A stretch of 64,000 nt of DNA from Euclidia mi (lineage: Eukaryota > Arthropoda > Insecta > Lepidoptera > Erebidae): the NCBI GenBank assembly GCA_944739405.2, contig OX123193.2, positions 21,255,516 to 21,319,515 of the forward strand. Direction: 5' to 3'. Below the pieces are notes generated by a model, which searched no databases, had not been told where the DNA came from, and saw only the letters and a program-made list of their open reading frames with translations. Shown here piece after piece: positions 52,354-63,843 of this stretch. A program made the position numbers and the translations under genes. Positions within the stretch are counted from its first letter, which is position 1. The number at the start of each line of letters is the position of its first letter.

Positions 52354-54168
52354 TTGTATAATATAATAGTTGTAATCTTTTACAGTACCATTGCTAAGAG
52401 CTTTCCGGATATAATACGTCCAGTAGAGAATGGTCCCGGAATCTATTTCGACCCGATTGGTTCCGTGAAAATAATTAATGGACATTTAAGTGTAGTGGTA
52501 CCCATAGATGTATCTTTTATTAGCCCTCACCTCAATAATATAAATGATATTTTACATTCAATTGACAATATATGTATTCAAAGAAATGTATTCGATACTT
52601 CAGTATGTAATCAAATTATTCCACCACTCCGAGTCAGATATACTGATATGACTAGAGACTTTAATGCCATTTCTCACCTGCTCACTCAGAGAGTAAAACG
52701 ATCCTCATGGTTTGGCGGCGTCGGTACCGTTATGAAACATCTCTTTGGCACAATGGACGAGGACGACGCTATTCAATATAATAACGCCATTCAAGAACTT
52801 AACAATAATCAAAAACGATTAGCTACTTATATGAAAGAAAATATATTATTAACAACTTCAACGCTTACTGCATTTAATGAAACAATTAATCAACTCGTTG
52901 AAAATGAAAAGTCCTTGAATAGCGCTATCAACTTCTTATCTGATAATCTTGTAAATTTGACTAATATATCTGAAAATTTAACTATTAAGGTTAAAATAAT
53001 GGAGATTATAACCATGTTAGAGAATAGTATACTTACCTTATCTTTTAAGTTAGAAGATATATGTAATTGGTTAATGTTTAGTAAAAATAATGTACTATAT
53101 CCCGCTATATGTTCTCCTGAAGAACTGTATAACGATTTAGTTGCTAACTTTCGTTTATTGCCTAGCTCTAAGGAATTGCCTATTGTCTTAAGTATAAGTA
53201 ACATCCATGTACTTATGCAAAAGTCTAGAATAAGCTCATACTATTCCGAGAATAAGATATTTTTTGTAATTAAGATCCCATTAGTTAACCCTTTAGAATT
53301 TAACTTGTATAATACATTACCCTTACCTATACCACAGTATAATGATACTTATATAACTATTATTCCCACTACGTCACACATAGGGTTCTCTAGAGATAAG
53401 AATCAATATTGTCTTGTAAATAACCCTAAAGAATGTCAATCTATGAACCAATACTATATTTGTGATAAGATAAATATTCTATCCAGTGTAGCTCAGCCTA
53501 TTTGTGAGAGCAAAATAGTATCTAAAACTCTGTTTATGTATCCCAAAGAATGTGAAACGAAATATGTGAAAGGTAACATCGAAATCTGGCAAGAACTGTA
53601 CGATAGTAATTATATATTTGTTATGTCAAAAATTACAAAATTCACACTTGATTGTTCAAATGATCATGTTTACGAAACAAATATAAATGGCACAGGTATA
53701 ATTAATATTCCAGATGGCTGTATTGGCTACTGTAAAAACACACAGTTACCATCGAAACAAAATATTAAAATAAATTTAACACATATAGATTTAGATTATA
53801 ATACGATTAAACTAAATAATATAAGTATACCAAAATTGCTAGACCTTAAGTATTCTGAAGTAAACATTAAACACACAAGTTTCCAACCTTTAATTAATTA
53901 TAAAGAAAATTTTGATTTACTAAAACAAAAATTTGAGAAGATCATTGACCAACCAAGCGTCCAAACTTATGGACATTACTATATCCCATTCATATCCTAT
54001 TTTGTTTTAGCTTGTATTTCTATTTTATGCTATAAATTGTATAAATGCTACTATGAAAACCGTTGCATTCCTCCCTCTCAATCACTCAATATCACCAATC
54101 CTAATTCTCCTACCGAAATTGAACTTACCACTCCTGAAGAACTCCCTCGGCTCCGCATCTTAACATAA
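52354..54168 (+). CDS. env: Element C env (baculovirus F-like fusion glycoprotein)
   Basis: A 604-codon uninterrupted frame. Errantivirus env proteins are related to baculovirus F and mediate membrane fusion at the host cell surface. A furin-type site RVKR is at about residues 113-116. It is followed by SSWFGGVGTVMKHLFGTM, the fusion-peptide-like region with a downstream DEDDA. Heptad-like helices follow (residues about 140-220), with several N-glycosylation motifs (NLT, NIS) and many Cys in the ectodomain. A transmembrane segment is near residues 543-565 (YYIPFISYFVLACISILCYK), then a tail of about 40 residues. The first 10 or so residues from the Met at 52354 may be intronic if the spliced start is used. 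Confidence 0.9.
   Translation: MYNIIVVIFYSTIAKSFPDIIRPVENGPGIYFDPIGSVKIINGHLSVVVPIDVSFISPHLNNINDILHSIDNICIQRNVFDTSVCNQIIPPLRVRYTDMTRDFNAISHLLTQRVKRSSWFGGVGTVMKHLFGTMDEDDAIQYNNAIQELNNNQKRLATYMKENILLTTSTLTAFNETINQLVENEKSLNSAINFLSDNLVNLTNISENLTIKVKIMEIITMLENSILTLSFKLEDICNWLMFSKNNVLYPAICSPEELYNDLVANFRLLPSSKELPIVLSISNIHVLMQKSRISSYYSENKIFFVIKIPLVNPLEFNLYNTLPLPIPQYNDTYITIIPTTSHIGFSRDKNQYCLVNNPKECQSMNQYYICDKINILSSVAQPICESKIVSKTLFMYPKECETKYVKGNIEIWQELYDSNYIFVMSKITKFTLDCSNDHVYETNINGTGIINIPDGCIGYCKNTQLPSKQNIKINLTHIDLDYNTIKLNNISIPKLLDLKYSEVNIKHTSFQPLINYKENFDLLKQKFEKIIDQPSVQTYGHYYIPFISYFVLACISILCYKLYKCYYENRCIPPSQSLNITNPNSPTEIELTTPEELPRLRILT
52371..52385 (+). promoter_or_regulatory. Env splice acceptor candidate (element C)
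   Basis: TGTAATCTTTTACAG, a pyrimidine-rich run and AG, lies just after the pol stop and at the start of the env frame. Exon start at 52386 matches the phase of the GTGAGT donor at 46647. Confidence 0.6.
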
Positions 54169-54196
54169 ACTTCACCTTAGGGTGTAAGTTTAGTCT

Positions 54197-54208
54197 TAAA
54201 CGGGGGGC
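54197..54208 (+). promoter_or_regulatory. Element C polypurine tract
   Basis: TTAAACGGGGGGC directly precedes the 3' LTR. Confidence 0.75.
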
Positions 54209-54457
54209 TGTTACAGGCCACTCTAACCACTGAACCTGCTATCCCTAACAGTTAAATCCCTTACTCAGCATGCCTGTTAGTTATCGTAATAGACGCTACC
54301 ATAATCTCCATCAGTCCGTTCCTATCCTCCACGGTGCGCGGTAGTCCCAAATCATTCTCACCATTGTAATTATTGTATTAAATTGTCAAGGACAAAATAA
54401 ATCATCTTCAAATCTGAAAACTGTTTTTTAAAAACGCTTTCTCAAGTCGCATCGTAA
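54209..54457 (+). repeat. Element C 3' LTR
   Basis: 249 bp, two substitutions versus the 5' LTR (AATCTCCATC for AATCCCCATC; AGTCCCAAATC for AGTCCCCAATC). Followed by TGGAATGTGG. Confidence 0.92.
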
Positions 54458-55555
54458 TGGAATGTGGTCAAAGGCCAAAACTTAAGCCATAGTTACTTCG
54501 TACTGGATTCTCGTGGGTACGACGTTGTTACCGAAACAAATAAGGCATAACATTAATATACACAGCTATTTATATACATAATGTTCGGGTTTCTACAGAA
54601 TGATTAAACGTTCTTCTTAAAGCTCGACTGAATCTTCTTGAGAGTTTGGTTTCCACGTGTTGTATAATTTCACCTGAGAGATGAGATGCTGAAAGGTAAG
54701 TAAATTATTAGGTATGAAGTTAAATATCTTTTGTACGTGTTCGTTTATAACATTAAGATTGGAATATAACTGTGATAGTCTTCTGGTATTTTAGAAGTAC
54801 TTTGAATATATGATGAAAACTATCGGAGAAGTCAATTTTGATTCATATGTTTTGTATGAATGTGGAAGAATATTATACCTATTATATTATGTATTCAAAT
54901 AACATAGTTTTTTTCTTATTTGAATTTCAGTGTCTACGGATTTTAGATTATTAAGGTGCGTACCTACCGATTATATAAAAATAAAATTGTTGAAAACATG
55001 CTCTATAACATGTTTCAGTAATGAAGAGACTGAATTTTACGTAATGTGGACGTGTTATACAGCAAAAGACATGTTATATAATCTGTATGCAATTTAGGTA
55101 CATAAAAATATATCTCAGGCTTTTTTGTTCAAGCCTATTCACAATTAAACTTTGGTTACAGGTTTGTTCGACGCGGCGTGGACTTACAGGTCGGCCTGCA
55201 AAACATACCACCCATTTTGCGGATTTGTAGTCTAGGCTTTGTCACCAGCGACAAATTCAGCGCGCAATTAGGTACGCCTATGAATGTTAAGAGACTACAT
55301 TGTGATGTAATCATTTAATATCGTGACGTGTACCATTTTAGTTATGACATAGTTTTACTAATTCGCCCAAGCTCATTTTCTTATTTTTGCAATATGATTT
55401 TCAAGACAGTCTTTGCATAATATGCTCTACTTTTAACTCTTTGTACACTCTAAGCAAACCTATATTTATCAGTAAACTTACACAAAAATGAAGTCAATAA
55501 TTAATTAAAATTATAATTAAATGTTAAACATAATTTGACTACAGCGTCGAGGTGT
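54458..55555. other. AT-rich intergenic DNA
   Basis: No firm feature. A less AT-rich stretch at about 55163-55270 follows an acceptor-like TTTGGTTACAG; see findings. Confidence 0.4.
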
Positions 55556-55985
55556 TGGTCATAGGCGGCAAACGAGCAGGCAGATCGCCTGATGGTAAGC
55601 AATTACCGCCGCCCATAGACACAAGCAACACCATAGGAGGCACAAGTGCGTTGCCGCCCCTTTAGGTTGGGAAAAGGGATAGGATGAGTAGTGGGATGAG
55701 GGAGAAGGAATAGGGGATAGGGCCGGCACTCTCACTCACAGAACGAAACGCAACAGTTTAGGTACTGTTACTTTACGTTGATTTTCTGTGAGAGCGTAGT
55801 ACTTCCCCGGTCGAGCCGGCCCATTCATGCTGAAATCAGCAAGGCCCTACTACCTAGAAGAACAAAGTGTGTCTTTCCCGGTCGAGCCGGCTCATTCGTG
55901 CTGAACTCAACAAGGCTCTACTACCTAGAAGAAAAAACTGTGTGGACAAAGTCATCAGAAGACCCAAAGACACTGTGAGCTCATT
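55556..55985 (+). repeat. Lepidopteran SINE-like repeat (ATCGCCTGATGG family), copy 2, with tandem tail
   Basis: CAGATCGCCTGATGGTAAGC, ATTACCGCCGCCCATAG and GTGCGTTGCCGCCCC lead the block. A G-rich stretch follows, then a 71-bp tandem pair built on CCCGGTCGAGCCGGCCCATT (from about 55801 and 55872). The same leading motifs occur at 17.7 kb. A 66-codon open frame across the tandem pair is explained by the repeat. Confidence 0.65.
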
Positions 55986-58202
55986 CTGCGTAAATAGTAA
56001 CACAAATAGTTGAAAAATGTTCGGGTACTTTTAGATAACTTATACATTCAAGAAAAAGACAAATATCACCTCAGTCTGGCATGAACATGAATCCTATGAA
56101 GAATTCGAAACGTTGGCTAGTAATAAAAATGTAGCTTCTAGATCATTCGGTTTATATTTAATAACTAGTGAAACCAATACAACGCGATTAAATTCGTAAA
56201 CTGTAGTTTAATTTCAATTTAATGTGAAGCTATTCGTACTTTCGCGAAGCAACGACTTCACCTACTCCACTATGAACGGAGTAATATTCGAAAGATCAAA
56301 AGGATATTATTTGAATCCATAACCTCCCAATATTCAGTCCAATCCCCGAACATCAGGTTACTAATCAAGGCCGTTTTACTACTAATCTATGTCACTTCCA
56401 CGGGAGTACTCAATTATTTATTTATAATAGAAACACAAATATATTACAGTCGAAACAATGACATGATTAAAGTATAAGCAAGTACTATTGTATTCAGCTC
56501 AAACGATCAGACAGCAAGTCCCAATTTTAACAAGAATAACAAACTTAATACAATCGGAGTAACTGGTACGCCGCTGCAATAGTTTGACTAGACTTCAAAT
56601 TTTAGTTGAATGTGGCACACCGTGAGGATAGAATATTGACCAATTTAATAAGTCTTCTCCCCGTTATAGCAATGCCACTGGTGCGCGGGCACTTTTGACA
56701 GTTTAATGGATTGAATTCCGAAATGTTCTTTAGTAGTTTGCACCAGGAACTCAGACGAAACGTGCGCAGAACTATATATAGGTGATGATGTATAAAGGTT
56801 CTTGTTCAGGGCACAGTTTTAACACATGTTTACTACAGTATTGCACGCTTAAGACTTCCATTTTAACTAAATAAGCGTTCAAAAGACAGTTTGTAAACAA
56901 ACCTTCGAAGATGCTGCATGTAAGTACATAATGTGGCATCTACTATTCTATATAAATATCTACTACTTATCGGTTTTGTAGCAATACAAAACTGGTAAAT
57001 AATCATGAAGACTAAGACACACCGTGCAATGGCAAAAATACAGTGGCCACCACTGTTTTTTGGTACCTATTAGTACCACTCGCTCCAATGAACAGGACGA
57101 CGACAGATAACACTTCAACACACTGACCACGAGCTTTATTAACTAGGCTTCTGACAAAAACAGAGAAATGTTACAATTTTTGGCGAATCCAGTAGTTTTT
57201 TCTAAGCGATTTTGAAACTAAATTTATTTTATACCGTAAAATTTAAACGTATAAACAATACAATAAATCTTGAATATAAATAGTTGATCCTCTACATGAA
57301 GCCTACTCAAAAAATCTCAGTTTAAAAGTGGTAAAGCTATTATCTATGACATAAGCAAAAAGCGAAATGGCGAGCACCATCAATAACTTGTAGGTCTTCT
57401 TGGTATTTATATTAATTGCTTTATTTTTTAGCACTTTGGAGATTGCGTACGTAACATTGACACATTAATGTAATGTACATTAAAATTGCAGACGTTACAT
57501 TGAAGTTACGTCCGAATTTTAATGTACATGTCCTAATATTGAAATCTAAACTTATACGTGACTATCTCACTCTCTCTTTCTCGTACACACACTCAGGACT
57601 ATGTCAGCACAATTATATCAGTTTCTTATTTAATTTAATATGAAGATTTCGTCAGTGTAAAAAAAACTCCTTTAAACGACTACAGCGGTAAACAGAATAC
57701 AAAACAGCACTTTGCGAAATAGTCAATACAGAATAATGTTCAAGTATGAGCTGAGTGGATACTTTGTTGGTTTAGTTCGATTGACAACCTTGGAACAAGT
57801 GGCCTGAGGACGAGCCCAAAGTTTGCAAGATTCATGACTCCTCTAGATACTCCAGAATGTTGATTAGGGAATAATGCCATGGCTATATGTATGTGTCTGC
57901 CACCTATTATATCGATCTGTAATTAATTGGAAATTCGGAGTACTGGCTTGCTAAAGGTTTTATTTAGAAACTACATCAGTAATCCAGGGATAGTGAAAGA
58001 ATAAAGTTTTTATTTATTTTAAGTAAAAAAATAAGTTGAAGAAAAACAGGCGCAATACAAAGAAAACTATTTTTTTTCCAGATTATTATATATGTTTTAA
58101 TTTTTAAGTACTATATATGAACCGCCGCTACTGCTGCCCATAGTCGGATATTTCAGACGTTCTGAAGTAACATCATACATGTTCATCCATTCATATAGTA
58201 CC
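55986..58202. other. AT-rich DNA with a small fold-back
   Basis: ATGTACATTAAAATT...ACGT at about 57474-57496 is mirrored by ACGTCCGAATTTTAATGTAC at about 57508-57529. Nothing else is recognised. Confidence 0.45.
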
Positions 58203-58335
58203 TACATACATACATACATAGACTCACGCCTGTTTCCCTGAAGGGGTAGGCAGAGGCATATTAAACGCCCACTTTTCGCCAGTGTTTTGATCCCACGTAA
58301 TAGTTGGCGAGCCTATTGCCGCTTATTGGGACATT
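58203..58335 (-). repeat. SINE (RTE-tail family), truncated copy
   Basis: CATACATACATAGACTCACG, TGTTTCCCTGAAGGGGTAGG, CAGAGGCAT and GATCCCACGTAATAGTTGGC match the body and tail of the SINEs at 32.9 and 62.8 kb. The tRNA head is missing. Confidence 0.7.
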
Positions 58336-61300
58336 TTGTTTGCCAGAGCCTCGTCCGTTGCTCGGCAGGTGCACCACTTGCAGGTGAGGTTGGCTTGGGA
58401 CCCTAAGTTCTTGGTGGGAACCCTATGCACCTACATGCGAAAAAACTCTCTTTGTGTCGACTGTCGAGTAAAACACAGCAAATTATTAAAAATATTCTAC
58501 AAAGCAAGCCTGTATATTGCATGTCAATTTATTCGATTTGGCATAACCTGCTATCTTTTATACTTTTCTAACTAAACAGTATAACAAAATCTTTCAATCA
58601 AGATATATTGTATGTTAATCAATAATCAGAAATGAGCATCTCTAAACGTGCAAGGATCTTCATTTGTAACGGTCGAGCTCTAAAGCCTGTCACATTATTC
58701 GGATTCTAGAATACTGGACGAATTTCGATTGGGAATAGAGCCAAATAGAACATGCCAAGCTTTGCGTCTGTTCTGAAATGCCAGACTCCAAATACGAGAT
58801 AGAGGAATCTAAAAGCCGTGGTATCGAAAGACAGACGTACTAAATCATAGAGATTTTTTACGAAATAACACTTTAAAATAAAGATATCGTTCAAATACAC
58901 GAGTACCATGGACTAGCTAGTTTCGTAGTGACAAAATAAGCCTACCCTAGTCAAGGTTAAGCTTATTCTTTTTACTCCTCTTTAGCGATTAACTAAACCT
59001 ATATAGATAATACGTGAATTTAAACAGTCTTGGTCTTTTTCATTTAATTTATATTGTTTGTTATTGTTCTGTCATATTAATAAATCGTGTAAGAATTATA
59101 ATAAAATAGACTAAAAAATATTTAAATTGTGTTTCGGGATATATTATGTGCCTACTATCAGAAAATGTTCCACAATAGCGACCGACATTTTTTTAGTCGT
59201 TGTGATCCGTCGAAGTTAATTTTGTAATATTACATAATTTTCCGTTGTAAACATCCCTATCATGAATCGACAAGAATCATCCCTCTCTCAATTCTAAAGA
59301 AACTTCATGAACAAATATTTACTAAGGCGTTAAAACTTCGAACTCAAATGAAATGCTTGCCCGCACATATTGTATGAAGAATAAGTACAATAATTTAATG
59401 TTGTGTACGCTTATAGCTGTGCGTCATATTTCTACAATAATCCTCAGTACAAAGCAACGTAATGAAGTACACCTAACCCGTGCCTCTTGTATACTATCTG
59501 CGGACCTCATTTTAATCTGTACCGTTCATTTAATTAAATTCTAAATGAATATAATTTTCTCATATTCTAAGCTTTTGTATCCACAGTGAACATAAAATGT
59601 AGCGAATGTTGAACATTTATTTCGTAACTGTTTAATATTTTGGTTTAATATTATCTTATATAGGTACATTTCGTGCTTTATTTTTTTTGCAATTCTGTAA
59701 TTGGAAGTGATATTTAAAATAGAGAACGAAATTTACGTTTCCTTTCAAAATATACCTGTCATTTTCTACATGTCTATTATAGATATACTTATAGTCTGTT
59801 TTCTTGGTAAACATAAATTCGTCTTAGATCCAAATAAAAGTCTGTCCACGAATAGCAAAAGCGCCTATAAATTTTATTGTTCCCTTCATAATTTTAGGAC
59901 GGGAACCGAGTTACAACCTGCCTATTAGTAAGCTGTAAAGTGTAGCCCTCAGGCGCCAGTTATTTCAACTCGTTATGACTAGCGCTTTACCTATCCTAAC
60001 AAAAATACGAATAAAGCAAAGGTCTTACGCTTTAGATGAAAGGCAAAGAGGCTCGGAGACCTAGGCCACCGGCTCTGTCAGCAATTAAAGATTTTTTTTA
60101 CATAAAAATCTCTTTTAACCTAATATGTGCGTAAAATAGTAATGCTGATTTATCTTGTGGTATACGGTTATACTTGGGTTTGCACTCTCTAAGACTACAG
60201 AGATGCTCGCATATTTCACATGTTTCACATGATACGCTGTAATTGTTGTCTACGCGTCTCACAGTTATGAATGTGTGTTCTGCCCAGGTATTGATCGCCT
60301 CAAAGTACAACAAAAGTAGCTGTAAAGTTGAGTCTCCAGTACGAACTCAATACATTTTAAAACTGATTGCGATAATTAGGAACCAAATAAAAGTCAGCGT
60401 AAGGTACAGTTACTTTATAACTTTGAAAACAAGCATTCTATTTTACAAGTTTGTCACTTCAATTAAGTTTGTTTTCATCCAGTTTGTCCCGACAATAATT
60501 AATGACTATAACATATGTTTTAGATATTCATGGTTCAAGGTTTTGATGAAACTTGTACGTAAGTTGTTAGTTCGATTTGGTTACGGATTAGGGATGGAAA
60601 GCATTGTTTATTCTTGTTCCACCCCGTTGACTTACGGATACAAATAACAGAACAAGTAGAGAAACTGGAAAATAAGTGAGAATTCTTTTTCGTGTTTCTT
60701 TATACTGATGAAAATATCAAGTTTCCTGTTTGGTTTTGGGCAGATGTCAGAACTACAGAAACCAACTCTAATGTAGCTAGACCATTATCGCAGGTTACAC
60801 TTAAATATAAGTAATAAAACTATGTAATGTATAGTAATAGAATTGTTATGTTGTTACTGAATTTATGAAAATAGTAAACACTAACATTATTTCTTTGTTT
60901 TATGAACATTATCCTTAAATCTATTATATTTAGCTAAATCAATTATATGAGCTACACGTATACCCGTGACTGACATGTTAAGCTTAAGGATTTCCATTTG
61001 TAATAAGTCCGTCATATACATACCCTTATATTGTATTCCTCACGCACATTATCATATATCCTCAAACCATATTCCTATTGCAAATTATTTGCTGCAGCTT
61101 TCGGAGATAATAAACTTCTTCAAAGTAGTTTCAGACTTCAGTAACACATTAAAATCGACAAACATAATAGCATGCAATGTGCAAAATATTCTATTAAAAA
61201 AAGCTATTTTCAAGCTTCTTAACGCAAAAAATAATTTTATTACACAGGTATCTTTGATTTGTTTCAAAATTGCCTCAATTAAGACACAAGTTTATTAAGT

Positions 61301-62775
61301 ACCTACATTTTTATTAAGCACATTTTTCAAATTCGATCGTGATAGGAAGTCCATTTGTACTTCTAACACAAAATTTTAGCTTGGCCTGCAGTGGACTTAA
61401 AAACACTTGGAACAAGAGCCAGATAGCGGCTGGATGACCGCAACTATATTTCATCTCTCGACGTCTAGAGTGCTCTTAAGCATTCATTGACAGCTCATTA
61501 GCTAGAATTCATAAAACTTTTGGACAGCATCCAAAAGTGTTTTATTATTAGTAGGTATTTTATTTAAGTAACTTTAAAAGAAGTGCTGCAGACTAACAAT
61601 ACAAAACAACTTGAATTATTGAACAAAACATTAACAATTAGCAGCTTCTAGGTGTAGAATAAAATTTCTTAGTTTTTATAATATTTCATATGATACAACG
61701 CATACAATTTTGTACTGAAATATAAGATAAATAAAGTACAAAAGTTTGTGTTATGCCAGTAAATTTTTTGGAGAGTAAATAAAAATTGACATTGTATGAA
61801 ATACGCCGAAATTCTACGCAAAGGAAGCCACAAACGAATTCACGTCTCCCAGATGGAATAAATGTCGGCACTGGCACAACGTGAATAGCACTCACTTTTG
61901 CATTCCCCAAATAACGGCACTCGTCTACAACATTTTCTATTATCCATTTAAATTGGGTGCTTATTTTATATAATACGGCTAAAATATGCTGTGACGTAAA
62001 CGAAATATATGTGTACTTTACAAATGGCAACAAGTCACTTCAGTATGTTTTATACCGAGTTTTTATTGGGTAGCTAAGATATTAAATATATTAATTTAAG
62101 TTATAAATAATTATGAAGCGTCGGAGCTCCGCGTGTTTCCTTTTTAGATCCCCATCACTTTTTACTGCCACGACGCGACGGTTATTTTATAAGAATTGCT
62201 TTCATCGGGCTCAGTTTATCGTTTACACATCGTTGCAAAAACGGAATTTACCAGCAATAATGTCAGCAATAGAGACATATTTACGCGTTACATAACTTCT
62301 AATACGAGCCACATTCCAGCATCGGTTTATTACTTTGTTACTAACTGTCACTCGCCACTATCCAAATATCATGTCGCTAGGGCGAAAAAAAATATTTCTG
62401 TGGACATCGATAACTAGTATTATCAGAAACTTGATATAAGCGACATGTACGTCATTATAATTGTTACTAATCCACGACTACTAGATCGACGCACGTGACA
62501 AATAAATGTCTGACCCTCAGAACTTAGTCGTGGCCGGTATGGACGTATTTAATAATTATCTGGTGTTTATATGTTTGAAAGAATATTTGCTTATACGGAC
62601 ATAAAAAATATTTATTTATGATATACTGTACCAAAGCTTTTCAGACTTACACCTCGTGCCAAGGCATGCGTAGGTTGCCTTGGAAAAACTGTTTTGACAT
62701 TCCACGTCTTGAATAGTAGAAAATTGTATCAGTAAAATGAATGTACTGTAAAATAATTGTTTTTTTTCTTTTATA
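58336..62775. other. AT-rich intergenic DNA
   Basis: About 4.4 kb without a recognised gene. A hairpin ATAAAACTTTTGGA / TCCAAAAGTGTTTTAT lies at 61511-61546. Open stretches up to 134 codons (60243-60647) have no protein-like composition that I trust. Confidence 0.5.
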
Positions 62776-63014
62776 TATCGTTACGCTTGTATCCCCGAAG
62801 AGGTAGGCAGGGGTATGATGATAATACACCCACATTTCGCCTTATGAGTTTTAGGTCCCACGTAATAGTGGGTGAACCTATTGCCGTATCCGGACACTTT
62901 GCCAGACACCGGGCGGCTAGTGAGAATCCGGGAAACTCAATAACACTTTTGCTCAACCCGGTAATCGAACCCGGCACATCCCAATCAGCAGACGCATACA
63001 CTATCCACGGAGGC
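62776..63014 (-). repeat. tRNA-headed SINE sharing the RTE tail, copy 2
   Basis: The minus strand has the B-box CCGGGTTCGATTACCGGG, a body with TACGTGGGACCTAAAA, and the tail CTGCCTACCTCTTCGGGGAT. Same family as 32.9 kb. Confidence 0.72.
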
Positions 63015-63637
63015 ATTCTATGTTAATAATTGGATATTAGTGGAAAAATATCCCTTCTCTGTTGTTACTGCGAGTGAAGCCTTGTCGTCGGTTAATGCAA
63101 TATATTTGTAACCAACTAGTCCCAGTGCCTTCACCCGCACAATTTCCCGTGCATCAAAAACCACTCACATTTCTAGTTGTGAATTTAAAACACTCAAACA
63201 GTAAATTGCATCATACTCAGTTCAGCTAGCTAGGATGACGCATACTTTTGCACGTACAGAAGAATTTTTAGGGCTTATGAAGATTGCTTAGCGCCCATCC
63301 TTATCATCCTAGCAGGAGCATTATGTTTTCCTTTCGCTTATTTTCTTATAATAGCGTGACGTAACATAGTTAAAGGCATAGGCATAGGCAAGGTTACTGA
63401 ATGCAATTTAGAATTACAATTTTTATTCAACTCTTTTAGTTTAATAAAATTAAAACCACAAATTTCGCATCCTTTCTCAAAATTTAAAACTTAGAATATA
63501 ATTGTAATAGTAATAGTATAGTATTCTATGGCATAATATTTGATCATGTTACGTCTGCAGCATATTCCATTTAACAAATTAATACATTTATTTATTTCAT
63601 TTATTTATTTGCGAAAATGGGTTGTACATTGGTGTTA
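63015..63637. other. AT-rich spacer
   Basis: Contains a TTTATTTATTTCATTTATTT tract near 63590. No gene. Confidence 0.45.
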
Positions 63638-63843
63638 TCTTAATATATAAAATCCTTGCGTTAATTACTGACTGACAGACACGCTACAGCCGAAACTATT
63701 GGGCACAGGAAGCTAAAATTTGGCATGTATGTTCCTTGGGGACCGTAGGGGTGCACTAAGAAGGGATTTCGCAAAATTCCCACGGGATCGGCCAAAACGG
63801 GTAAATTTTAAAACATGCAGGCGTAGCTGCTGGTGTCCTCTAG
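63638..63843 (+). mobile_element. Small Helitron-like non-autonomous element
   Basis: Starts TCTTAATATATAAAATCC after host A (63637) and ends CTAG (63840-63843) before host T. This is the 5'-TC...CTRR-3' layout inserted between A and T that defines Helitrons. A weak GCAG/CTGC hairpin lies about 11 bases before CTAG. At 206 bp it encodes nothing. Confidence 0.6.

Larger units (their letters stand above)
46034..54457 (+). mobile_element. Element C: Ty3/gypsy element with intact env
   Basis: An 8.42-kb LTR element: LTRs of 249 bp, primer-binding site, leader with a mini-exon candidate, gag with CCHC, protease, RT-RNase H-integrase, a 604-codon env frame, and polypurine tract. LTR ends are TGTTAC...GTAA(CA). 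The two LTRs differ at 2 sites. Only a few lesions interrupt pol. No clear target duplication is visible (CTAC before, TGGA after), and the last CA of the 5' LTR is TG in the 3' copy. Confidence 0.94.

Noticed and set aside
60243..60647. A 134-codon plus-strand protein
   Set aside because: Composition follows AT-rich background; no domain or homologue recognised.
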